Assembly: GCA_024707145.1 (NCBI GenBank)
Contig: JANQAI010000005.1
Location: 806,001-870,000, forward strand
Source of the DNA: Magnetospirillum sp.
GTDB lineage: Bacteria; Pseudomonadota; Alphaproteobacteria; Rhodospirillales; Magnetospirillaceae
DNA length: 64,000 bases
Direction: 5' to 3'
Shown one piece after another: positions 7,294-13,791 of the stretch (within the stretch, counting starts at the first letter, position 1; every line of letters begins with the position of its first letter). Position numbers and translations under genes: made by a program. A model generated the notes under the pieces. The model saw only the letters and a list, made by a program, of their open reading frames with translations. It had not been told where the DNA came from and searched no databases.

Positions 7294-8631
7294 TTATTCT
7301 TCTTCGGCTTCAGCCAGCATTTGGCTGAGCGGTTTGGGCGGCGTGGAAGATTGCTCGGGCGTGCTTGGCCGTGCCCGCTTTTTTGTCGTGTCATGGGGGA
7401 GGCCAGTGCCGAACGCACCTGCTGCGATGTGAGGGCTGACTAGGACCGCGTTTGCGGCGGCCTTGGGCGCGATGGAGAGTGGCCCCAAGTGCGCGTAGTT
7501 GGACTCCAGCATGGCAACGCTCGTGCCCATGTGCGTGGCGAGTTCCAGCAGCGTCATGGTCCCGTGCACAACCTGGGTGGTCGCGTAGGTGTGACGGAGG
7601 CTGTAGAGGCTGCGCCGCATCGGCGGATCGCCGCGCGACCACAGCAGGCCGATGTTGTCCAACACCGTCTCGAAGCTGTGCTGCGGGTTGCCGATCTTGC
7701 TGCCGTCCGGCAGCCGGAACACAAAGTCGTCCTCGGTGCGGTCGGGTCCTTGCCAGGCCATAAGCGCCTTGAACGGCGGTGCCGCGACACTCGCCGGGGC
7801 GGTAATCACTCGCTGCCGAACCTTGCTGTATTTGATCGTCTTGCCGGCGGTGATGGTCAGTTTCACGTATGACGCACCGCCGTGCTGCCAGTTGATGTCA
7901 ACGTGCCGCCAGCGAAGGTTATCCAGTTCCTTGCCGGGGCGTGCGCCGGTCAGCAGCAGGGCGCAGACGTAGTAGTACAGTAGTTGCCGGATGTCGCGGG
8001 TGCGCTGCTTACGTCCCTCGGGGATGCTCTCCCACATCTTGACCAGCAGCGGCGTGATCTCGTCCTCTTCAAAATCCGGCCGCCTCGTGCCTGCTGGTGC
8101 TTCGTTGGTCAGTTTGGGCACTTGCCATTCGTTCATCCAGCCGTGCCTCACGGCCGTTTTAAAGACGTTGGAAAGGCATGCGTTGTGGCTGGTGATCGTG
8201 GACTTGCTGAACGGTTTGCCGTGCTGTGCGGTCTTCCAGGCGTTCCAGCCGATAATGTCCTGCGGCCCGAGTTCATCCAGCTTCTTGCCGCCTAGGTGCG
8301 GCTCAATCCACTTCTTCATGGTCGTGCGGTATTCGTCCGCGCTCGCGAGCGGGGGATTGGCCGCGTCTAGGTCCATGCGGTACTGCTCGCACGCATCGCG
8401 CACGAGTTTGGTGCGTGGCACTTGGTTGTGCCGCACGCGGTACATCATGTCGTCGTATTGGTCGGTCGCCCACTGACCTGCTAGGCGAATGTCGGTATGC
8501 CCGGTGGATAGCCGTATCCATTCGCCACGCACCTTGAGGTGCGCTTGCCAGTAGGACGAGCCTTTGCGCTGCTTAAGCACGACGTTGCCGTCGCGCAGTT
8601 TGCGCCACACGTCCTCAATTTTCCTGGGCAT
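7294..8631 (-). CDS. Tyrosine recombinase (site-specific integrase)
   Basis: A 445-aa phage-type integrase. The N-terminal part resembles an arm-binding and core-binding region. The catalytic domain has the first Arg in LLTGARPGKELDNLRW near residue 230, the second Arg in YSLRHTYATT near residue 345, the second His in LATHMGTS, and the nucleophile Tyr in ESNYAHLG near residue 378. The usual first His of the H-x-x-R box is Tyr here, a variation seen in some integrases. After the Tyr a charged tail of about 60 residues follows. The start lies 26 bp from the 3' end of a tRNA-Leu, the standard position for an integrase at an attachment site, so it is the likely recombinase for this island. Confidence 0.93.
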   Translation of the reverse strand: MPRKIEDVWRKLRDGNVVLKQRKGSSYWQAHLKVRGEWIRLSTGHTDIRLAGQWATDQYDDMMYRVRHNQVPRTKLVRDACEQYRMDLDAANPPLASADEYRTTMKKWIEPHLGGKKLDELGPQDIIGWNAWKTAQHGKPFSKSTITSHNACLSNVFKTAVRHGWMNEWQVPKLTNEAPAGTRRPDFEEDEITPLLVKMWESIPEGRKQRTRDIRQLLYYYVCALLLTGARPGKELDNLRWRHVDINWQHGGASYVKLTITAGKTIKYSKVRQRVITAPASVAAPPFKALMAWQGPDRTEDDFVFRLPDGSKIGNPQHSFETVLDNIGLLWSRGDPPMRRSLYSLRHTYATTQVVHGTMTLLELATHMGTSVAMLESNYAHLGPLSIAPKAAANAVLVSPHIAAGAFGTGLPHDTTKKRARPSTPEQSSTPPKPLSQMLAEAEEE

Positions 8632-8656
8632 TTGCTGCGTCCCAACCGACTGAAGT

Positions 8657-8740
8657 TGGTGCCCCGGGCCGGACTCGAACCAGCACGCCTTGCAGCACCT
8701 GATTTTGAGTCAGGCGTGTCTACCATTTCACCACCGGGGC
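8657..8740 (-). tRNA. tRNA-Leu(CAA), complete, inside the island
   Basis: The minus strand folds into a full cloverleaf: acceptor GCCCCGG pairs with CCGGGGC, D stem GTG/CAC, anticodon stem CCTGA/TCAGG around the loop CTCAAAA (anticodon CAA), a long variable arm, and T arm GCTGG-TTCGAGT-CCGGC. A is the discriminator base and CCA is encoded (8657-8659). The D arm differs from the interrupted copy at 8909-8948 (GTG/CAC against GCG/CGC), so this is not a simple duplication of the native gene and may have arrived with the element. Confidence 0.92.
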
Positions 8741-8808
8741 GGCGGCTTGCAGCAGCGCGGGGTTTAGCACAACGGGCGTTTGCGAGCAACGGGCTAAAAC
8801 GGGCCGCT

Positions 8809-8845
8809 GCACACTGTGCTAAGTGTGCTATGACTGTGCGCACAG
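8809..8845. repeat. Two palindromes between the tRNA-Leu copies
   Basis: GCACACT and AGTGTGC (8809-8815 and 8822-8828) form an inverted repeat with a 6-base centre. Immediately beside it CTGTGCGCACAG (8834-8845) is a perfect 12-bp palindrome. They lie in the 168-bp spacer between the complete tRNA and the half tRNA, where integrase arm sites or accessory-factor sites would be expected. Role not established. Confidence 0.5.
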
Positions 8846-8908
8846 ATCAATGGCGTAAAAACCGCAGTTTCCTGCGCGACATACGCCGGCTTCCGTTACG
8901 TGCAACTT

Positions 8909-8948
8909 ATTTTGAGTCGACTGCGTCTACCAATTCCGCCACTGGGGC
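8909..8948 (-). pseudogene. 5' half of an interrupted tRNA-Leu(CAA); island junction
   Basis: Read on the minus strand from 8948, the sequence is the 5' half of a tRNA-Leu: acceptor GCCCCAG, D arm with GCG/CGC and GAATTGGTAGA, then half of an anticodon stem (GTCGA) and the loop CTCAAAAT. It then stops matching a tRNA at 8908. The ten bases ATTTTGAGTC (plus strand) are shared with the complete tRNA copy in the island. The break falls exactly after the anticodon loop, a known integration point for tyrosine recombinases. I infer that the island crossed over here and that the 3' half lies at its other end. Confidence 0.75.
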
Positions 8949-9012
8949 ACCGTGGGATTGGTCGGGGGATCATAGCCAAGGTTGGCCCGGGGTCAATGGG
9001 AAAGCGGGCGGC

Positions 9013-10305
9013 CTATCCCAGCCACCAGTATTTCACCCCGAAGGCCATGGCCAGGGCGGCGGCGGTGGGGGTGATGTCGCGCACCCGTCCGGTCAACAGT
9101 TTGACGCCCACATAGGTGATGAAGCCGAAGCTGATGCCGTGGGCGATGGAAAAGGTCAGCGGCATGGTGATGGCGGTGACGACCGCCGGCACCGCCTCGG
9201 TCAGGTCGTCCCAGGCGATCTCGGTCAGGCCGCGGGCCAGCAGGCAGGCAACGAACAGCAGGGCCGGGGCGGTGGCGTAGGGCGGCACCGAGGCGGCCAG
9301 CGGGCTGAAGGCCAGGGCCAGCAGGAACAGCAGCGCCACCACCACCGAGGTCAGTCCGGTGCGGCCGCCCGCCTTGATGCCGGCGGCGCTCTCGATATAG
9401 CTGGTCACCGGCGAGGTGCCCAGCACGCCCGAGGCCATGTTGGCCAGGCCGTTGCTCAGCATGGCCGGACGCAGGCGCGGCAGCCGTTCCTTGGCGTCCA
9501 GCAGGCGGGCCCGATGGGCCAGACCGATCAGGGTGCCGGTGTTGTCGAACAGGTCGACGAACAGGAAGGCGAAGACGATGGTCAGCAGGCCCAGATGCAC
9601 CGCGCCGGCCAGGTCCATCTGGGCGAAGGTGGGCAGCAGTGGGGGCGGCGGCGCCACCACGCCGGCGAAGGGGGTGACGCCCAGCGCCATGCCCAGGGCG
9701 GTGGTGCCCAGCACGGCGATCATGATGGAGCCCGGCACCTTGCGGGTGTCCAGCGCCACCATCGCCAGGAAGCCGCCCACCGCCAGCAGCGCCGTCGGCC
9801 TGGTGATGTCGCCGGCGGTCAGCAGCGTGGCCGGATGGGCGACGATCAGCCCGGCGTTCTTGAGCGCGATGATGCCTAGGAACAGGCCGATGCCGGCCGA
9901 GATGGCCAGCTTCATGGAATGGGGGATGGCGTCGACGATGGCGTCGCGGATGCGCGAGAGCGAGATCAGCACGAACAGGCAGCCCGACAGGAACACCGCC
10001 CCCAGGGCGATCTGCCAGGAAGTGCCCATGCCCTGCACCACCGAATAGGCGAAATAGGCGTTCAGGCCCATGCCCGGGGCCAGGGCGACGGGGTAGTTGG
10101 CCCACACGCCCATGAGCAGACAGGCCAGGGCCGAGACCAGGCAGGTGGCGACGAAGACGGCGCCGTGGTCCATCCCCGCATCGGCCAGGATGGCCGGATT
10201 GATGAAGATGATATAGGCCATGGTCAGGAAGGTGGTGGCGCCTGCCAGCACTTCCGTGCCGGCGGTGGTTCCGTTGGCCTTCAGCCGGAACAGGCGCTCC
10301 AGCAT
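9013..10305 (-). CDS. NCS2-family purine permease (AzgA/GhxP-like)
   Basis: A 430-aa polytopic membrane protein of the NCS2 family, hypoxanthine/guanine/adenine branch. Markers are TEVLAGATTFLTMAYIIFINPAIL at the N-terminus, LAPGMGLNAYFAYSVV, the FVDLFDNTGTLIGLA signature, and GTSPVTSYIESAAGIKAGGRTGLTSVVVALLFL. It should import a purine base with protons across the inner membrane. The ATG at 10305 is chosen because the protein then starts MLERLFRLKANGT as in the family, and it lies 2 bp after the panC stop. A longer reading through panC is a shadow. Co-transcription with panB-panC is likely, although no direct metabolic link is obvious. It is the first core gene beside the island junction. 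Confidence 0.9.
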   Translation of the reverse strand: MLERLFRLKANGTTAGTEVLAGATTFLTMAYIIFINPAILADAGMDHGAVFVATCLVSALACLLMGVWANYPVALAPGMGLNAYFAYSVVQGMGTSWQIALGAVFLSGCLFVLISLSRIRDAIVDAIPHSMKLAISAGIGLFLGIIALKNAGLIVAHPATLLTAGDITRPTALLAVGGFLAMVALDTRKVPGSIMIAVLGTTALGMALGVTPFAGVVAPPPPLLPTFAQMDLAGAVHLGLLTIVFAFLFVDLFDNTGTLIGLAHRARLLDAKERLPRLRPAMLSNGLANMASGVLGTSPVTSYIESAAGIKAGGRTGLTSVVVALLFLLALAFSPLAASVPPYATAPALLFVACLLARGLTEIAWDDLTEAVPAVVTAITMPLTFSIAHGISFGFITYVGVKLLTGRVRDITPTAAALAMAFGVKYWWLG

Positions 10306-10307
10306 GG

Positions 10308-11168
10308 TCAGGGCTCGACGCCGATATTGTCGATCAGGCGGGTGCCGCCCAGCTTGGTGGCGGCCAGGATGCGGGCGGGGCGGCTCAGCTTCAGCACCTT
10401 GGCCATGGTGTCGGCGTCGCGCACGTCGATGTAGTCGACGCTGGCGAAGCCGGCGGCCAGCAGGTCGGCGGCGGCGCGGTGGCACAGCTCCTCGGCCGCC
10501 TTGCCCTGCTTCAGGCCCTCGGCCACCGCCTGGAGCGCGCGGTGCAGCGCCGGGGCGACACTCCGATCCTCGGGGCTCAGATAGGCGTTGCGCGACGACA
10601 GGGCCAGCCCGTCGGCCTCGCGCACGGTGGGCACGCCGACGATCTCGGCCGGCAGGTCGAGGTCGCGGGCCAGCCGGCGGATCACCGCCAATTGCTGCCA
10701 GTCCTTCTCGCCGAACACGGCGAAATCGGGCCGGCCCTGCATCAGCAGCTTGGTCACCACGGTGGCGACGCCGTCGAAATGGCCGGGGCGGAAGGCGCCC
10801 TCCAGCGGCTGCGACACCCCCTTGACGCTGATGGTGGTGGCGAAGCCGTCGGGATACATCTCCTCCACCTTGGGGGCGAACATCAGGTGACAGCCGGCCT
10901 GGTCCAGCAGCCCGGCGTCCTGGGCCTCCTGGCGGGGATAACGCGACAGGTCCTCGCTGGGGCCGAACTGGGTGGGGTTGACGAAGACCGAGGCGACGAC
11001 CCGGTCGGCCAGCTCCAGCGCCGTCCGCACCAGGGCCAGGTGGCCCTGGTGCAGGGCGCCCATGGTGGGCACCATGGCCACGCTCAGCCCCTGGTCGCGC
11101 CAGTACTTCACGCGTGAGCGCAAATCCGCCACGGAACGCACGATGTCGAGGTTGCCGTCCTGGGGCAT
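10308..11168 (-). CDS. panC: Pantothenate synthetase
   Basis: A 286-aa PanC, which joins pantoate and beta-alanine with ATP. Family hallmarks are VPTMGALHQGHLALV near residue 30 (nucleotide-binding HxGH-type segment), SVFVNPTQFGPSEDLSRYPR, the FRPGHFDGVATVVTKL substrate-binding region, FGEKDWQQLAVIRR, and the LALSSRNAYLSPEDR motif. Length is normal. It follows panB by 4 bp and precedes the permease by 2 bp, so panB-panC-permease is one transcription unit. Confidence 0.97.
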   Translation of the reverse strand: MPQDGNLDIVRSVADLRSRVKYWRDQGLSVAMVPTMGALHQGHLALVRTALELADRVVASVFVNPTQFGPSEDLSRYPRQEAQDAGLLDQAGCHLMFAPKVEEMYPDGFATTISVKGVSQPLEGAFRPGHFDGVATVVTKLLMQGRPDFAVFGEKDWQQLAVIRRLARDLDLPAEIVGVPTVREADGLALSSRNAYLSPEDRSVAPALHRALQAVAEGLKQGKAAEELCHRAAADLLAAGFASVDYIDVRDADTMAKVLKLSRPARILAATKLGGTRLIDNIGVEP

Positions 11169-11172
11169 GGCC

Positions 11173-12006
11173 TTATTCCTTGGCTTTCTTGGGAATGCCG
11201 AAGCAATGCTGCGGGGTGGGGAAGGTGCGGGCCTTCACCTCGGCCGCGTAATCGGCAGCCGCCTGCGAGATCAGCGGCGATAGGTCGGCGAAGCGTTTGA
11301 CGAATTTCGGAGTGAAATCGTTGAACAGCCCCAGCACGTCCTCGGCCACCAGCACCTGGCCGTCGCAGGCCGGCGAGGCGCCGATGCCGATGGTGGGGAT
11401 GGCGATCTCCTCGGTCAAAGCCCTGGCCACCGGCTCCACCGTGCCCTCGACCACCACGCAGAAGGCGCCGGCCTCGGCGATGGCGCGGGCGTCGGCGCGG
11501 ATGACGGCGGCCTCGTCCTCGTCGCGGCCATGGGCGCGGAAGCCGCCGGCGGTGTTCACCGACTGGGGCATCAGGCCGATATGGGCCATCACCGGCACGC
11601 CCCGGCTGGTCAGGAAATGGATGGTGTCGGCCATCTCGCGTCCGCCCTCCAGCTTGACCGCGGCGCAGCCGGACTCGGCCAGGATGCGGGCGGCGTTGCG
11701 GTAGGCCTGCTCGCGGCTTTCCTGGTAGCTGGCGAAGGGCATGTCCACCACCACCATGGCCCGGCTGGAGCCGCGCATCACCGCCTTGCCGTGGTTGATC
11801 ATCATGTCCACGCTGACGCCCAGCGTAGAGTCCATGCCGTACAGCACCATGCCCAGCGAATCACCTACCAGCAGGATGTCCACGTGCGGATCGAGCAGGC
11901 GGGCCATGGGGGTGGTATAGGCGGTCAGCACCACCACCGGCTCGCCGCCCTTGTGGGCGCGGATATCGCGGGTGGTCAGGCGTTTGGTCCGAATTTCGGT
12001 GCTCAA
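11173..12006 (-). CDS. panB: 3-methyl-2-oxobutanoate hydroxymethyltransferase
   Basis: A 277-aa PanB, the first committed enzyme of pantothenate synthesis. It shows [16 protein letters not shown], the metal-binding [23 protein letters not shown] near residue 45, [17 protein letters not shown] and the catalytic [17 protein letters not shown] region. I place the start at the TTG at 12006: a GGAGG lies 9 bases upstream and the protein then begins [18 protein letters not shown], as in relatives. An upstream ATG at 12081 would add 25 proline- and arginine-rich residues and seems less likely. It is the first gene of the panB-panC-permease unit. Confidence 0.95.
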   Translation of the reverse strand: MSTEIRTKRLTTRDIRAHKGGEPVVVLTAYTTPMARLLDPHVDILLVGDSLGMVLYGMDSTLGVSVDMMINHGKAVMRGSSRAMVVVDMPFASYQESREQAYRNAARILAESGCAAVKLEGGREMADTIHFLTSRGVPVMAHIGLMPQSVNTAGGFRAHGRDEDEAAVIRADARAIAEAGAFCVVVEGTVEPVARALTEEIAIPTIGIGASPACDGQVLVAEDVLGLFNDFTPKFVKRFADLSPLISQAAADYAAEVKARTFPTPQHCFGIPKKAKE

Positions 12007-12168
12007 CGGGAGCGTCCTCCAGGTGGCCGGGCCGGGTGGGTCTGGCGCTGGGCGCAGACGGGCATCCCGGTTTTCCACCACGCCGGCCTGAAGTCAAACG
12101 CTAAAATGCAGCCCGTACCCGCGCGGGACTTGCGCGGATGCCGGCATGGCGCTCAACTGAAGCCATCG

Positions 12169-12807
12169 ATGCTCCGGCGGAGAAATGCCTTGTCCGGCTG
12201 CTGTTCATCCTGCGAGGCGCCCAAGCCGTCCACCGACCCGCTGTTCCGGCGCATCGTGATGCTGGCGCTGGCGGTCAACGCCGTCATGTTCGGCGTCGAG
12301 TTCGCCGGCGGCTTGTGGGCGCGCTCGCTGTCGCTGTTCGCCGATTCCATGGACTTCCTGTCGGACGCGGTGAATTACGCGGTCACCCTGGCGGTGCTGG
12401 GCCTGTCGGCGCGGGCCAAGGCGCGGGCGGCGCTGTTCAAGGGCCTCTCGCTGGGGCTGGTGGGCCTGTGGGTGGCGGGCAACACCGTGTGGACCCTGGC
12501 CCACGGCACCGTTCCTCGCACCGAGATCATGGGCGGCGTCGGCCTGGCGGCGCTGGCGGCCAATGCGGGGGTGGCGCTGGCGCTCTATCGCTGGCGTCAT
12601 GGCGACGCCAACATGGAATCCATCTGGCTGTGCTCGCGCAACGACGCGATCGGCAATCTGGCCGTGCTAGCGGCGGCCAGCGGCGTGTGGGCCAGCAATA
12701 CCTGCTGGCCCGACTTGGCGGTGGCGTTGGTGCTGGCTTGGCTGCCCCTGTCGGCGGCGGCGCGCATCGTCGCGCGGGCGGCGCGGGAATTGCGGGTGCC
12801 GGCCTGA
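12169..12807 (+). CDS. Short cation-diffusion-facilitator-like membrane protein
   Basis: A 212-aa membrane protein resembling the transmembrane half of CDF cation exporters: about five to six hydrophobic segments, the second carrying SLFADSMDFLSDAVNYAVTL with its spaced acidic residues, and a later segment with CSRNDAIGNLAVLAAA, which fits the second metal-site helix. The cytoplasmic C-terminal domain of full CDF proteins is absent. The N-terminus has a CCSSC cluster that might bind metal. It stands alone between panB (divergent) and fnr (convergent, 3 bp apart). The substrate is unknown; zinc, iron or cobalt are all possible. Confidence 0.75.
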   Translation: MLRRRNALSGCCSSCEAPKPSTDPLFRRIVMLALAVNAVMFGVEFAGGLWARSLSLFADSMDFLSDAVNYAVTLAVLGLSARAKARAALFKGLSLGLVGLWVAGNTVWTLAHGTVPRTEIMGGVGLAALAANAGVALALYRWRHGDANMESIWLCSRNDAIGNLAVLAAASGVWASNTCWPDLAVALVLAWLPLSAAARIVARAARELRVPA

Positions 12808-12810
12808 GCG

Positions 12811-13578
12811 TCAGGCGCCGGCGGTGCCTTCCGCCAGTTCCTTCAGCCCGGCCTCGTCGGTCAGCAGCACGCGGCCGGCATCGGGCAGGCCGATGATGCC
12901 CTCGCGCTTGAGCTGGGTGAAGGTGCGGCTGACCGTCTCGATGGTCAGGCCCAGGTAATCGGCGATGTCGGCCCGGCTCATGGGCAGCGCCACCGGGCTG
13001 GACGGGTGGCCCTGCTGCGCGGCGCGGCGCGACAGCTTCAGCAGGAAGGTGGCCACCTTCTCCTTGGCGGTCTTGCGGCCCAGCAGCAGCATCTGCTCCT
13101 GCGCCGCCACCAAGTCCTTGACGGTCATGGTGAACATCTTGCGCTCCAGCCGGGGGAACTCGTCCATCATGGTGTCGAGCTTGCGGTGGGTGAAGCGGCA
13201 CAACTGGGTGGGGACCAGCGTCTCGGCGGTGTAGCAGTAGCCGCCGTCCAGGCCCAGGCCGAACATGTCGCCCGAGAACAGGAAGCCAATGATCTGGCGG
13301 CGGCCGTCGCTCATCAGCTTGTACAGCTTCACCGCGCCGTTGGAGACGGAATAGACGTGGTCGGCCGAATCGCCCTCGCGGAACACCGAGAAATTGGCCG
13401 GCACCTGGGCGTGGCAGCGCACGGTGGCGAGGCGGCGGATCTCGTCGGGGGACAGGTCGGCGCAGAACGCCAGTTCGCGGACCACGTCGCAATTGCGGCA
13501 GGGCGGTGCCGTCACGTCGGGCACGTCTGGGCGTTCAGTCTTGTGATCGTCGAAGTCCAGAGGCGGCATGACGTTCAC
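12811..13578 (-). CDS. fnr: FNR-type oxygen-responsive transcription regulator
   Basis: A 255-aa Crp/Fnr-family regulator. N-terminal Cys27, Cys30 and Cys39 (PPCRNC and LAFC) plus an internal Cys (115 or 127) can hold the [4Fe-4S] cluster of FNR. A cyclic-nucleotide-like beta barrel follows (FSVFREGDSADHVYSVSNGAVKLYK). The C-terminal helix-turn-helix has MSRADIADYLGLTIETVSRTF, where E--SR is the FNR recognition pattern for TTGAT-N4-ATCAA. The gene lies 9 bp after ccoS, so it is the last gene of ccoGHIS-fnr. The perfect box before ccoN (21791-21804) is its obvious target. FixK-type proteins lack the N-terminal Cys set, so FNR/FnrN is the better name. Confidence 0.92.
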   Translation of the reverse strand: MNVMPPLDFDDHKTERPDVPDVTAPPCRNCDVVRELAFCADLSPDEIRRLATVRCHAQVPANFSVFREGDSADHVYSVSNGAVKLYKLMSDGRRQIIGFLFSGDMFGLGLDGGYCYTAETLVPTQLCRFTHRKLDTMMDEFPRLERKMFTMTVKDLVAAQEQMLLLGRKTAKEKVATFLLKLSRRAAQQGHPSSPVALPMSRADIADYLGLTIETVSRTFTQLKREGIIGLPDAGRVLLTDEAGLKELAEGTAGA

Positions 13579-13587
13579 CGGAGCCCC

Positions 13588-13791
13588 CTAGGCTTGCCCC
13601 TTGGGCTGGTCCTGCCGACCCGGTCCCTTGGGAAGGTGTTGGGCATCCATGTCGTCGTCCTCGAACAGGATGCGGTGGGCGGCGCCGTCCAGATCGTCGA
13701 ACTGGCCGGATTTCAGGGCCCAGAGGAATGCAACCAATCCAATCCCGCCCAGAATCAGGGCGACGGGAATGAGCATCAAAAGGTTGGTCAA
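13588..13791 (-). CDS. ccoS: cbb3-type cytochrome oxidase assembly protein CcoS
   Basis: A 67-aa protein with one N-terminal membrane helix (LLMLIPVALILGGIGLVAFLWALKSGQFDDLDGAAHRIL); the LKSGQFDDLDGPA-like segment is the CcoS signature, followed by a short acidic tail. CcoS is needed for cofactor insertion into the CcoN subunit. The start is a TTG at 13791 whose last two bases overlap the TGA of ccoI (TTGA), so it is translationally coupled. It is followed by fnr. Confidence 0.93.
   Translation of the reverse strand: MTNLLMLIPVALILGGIGLVAFLWALKSGQFDDLDGAAHRILFEDDDMDAQHLPKGPGRQDQPKGQA

Larger units (their letters stand above)
1..8908. mobile_element. Integrated genomic island (right end) in a tRNA-Leu gene
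   Basis: Everything from the left edge to the tRNA fragment at 8909-8948 reads as one accessory element. All seven protein genes lie on the minus strand, the integrase is the outermost gene, a tRNA-Leu copy sits 26 bp from the integrase start, and a half tRNA-Leu marks the junction with ordinary chromosomal genes starting at 9013. Cargo is of accessory type (HEPN protein, DUF3768, CoiA-like nuclease fold, two-component pair, unknown 564-aa protein). The left end is outside the window, so size and mobility are unknown. Island status is inferred from this arrangement; no comparison with an empty site was possible. Confidence 0.75.

Noticed and set aside
8539..9879. A 446-codon plus-strand frame across the tRNA genes and the permease
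   Set aside because: It crosses both tRNA-Leu sequences and the real NCS2 gene; Gly/Gln/His-rich shadow.
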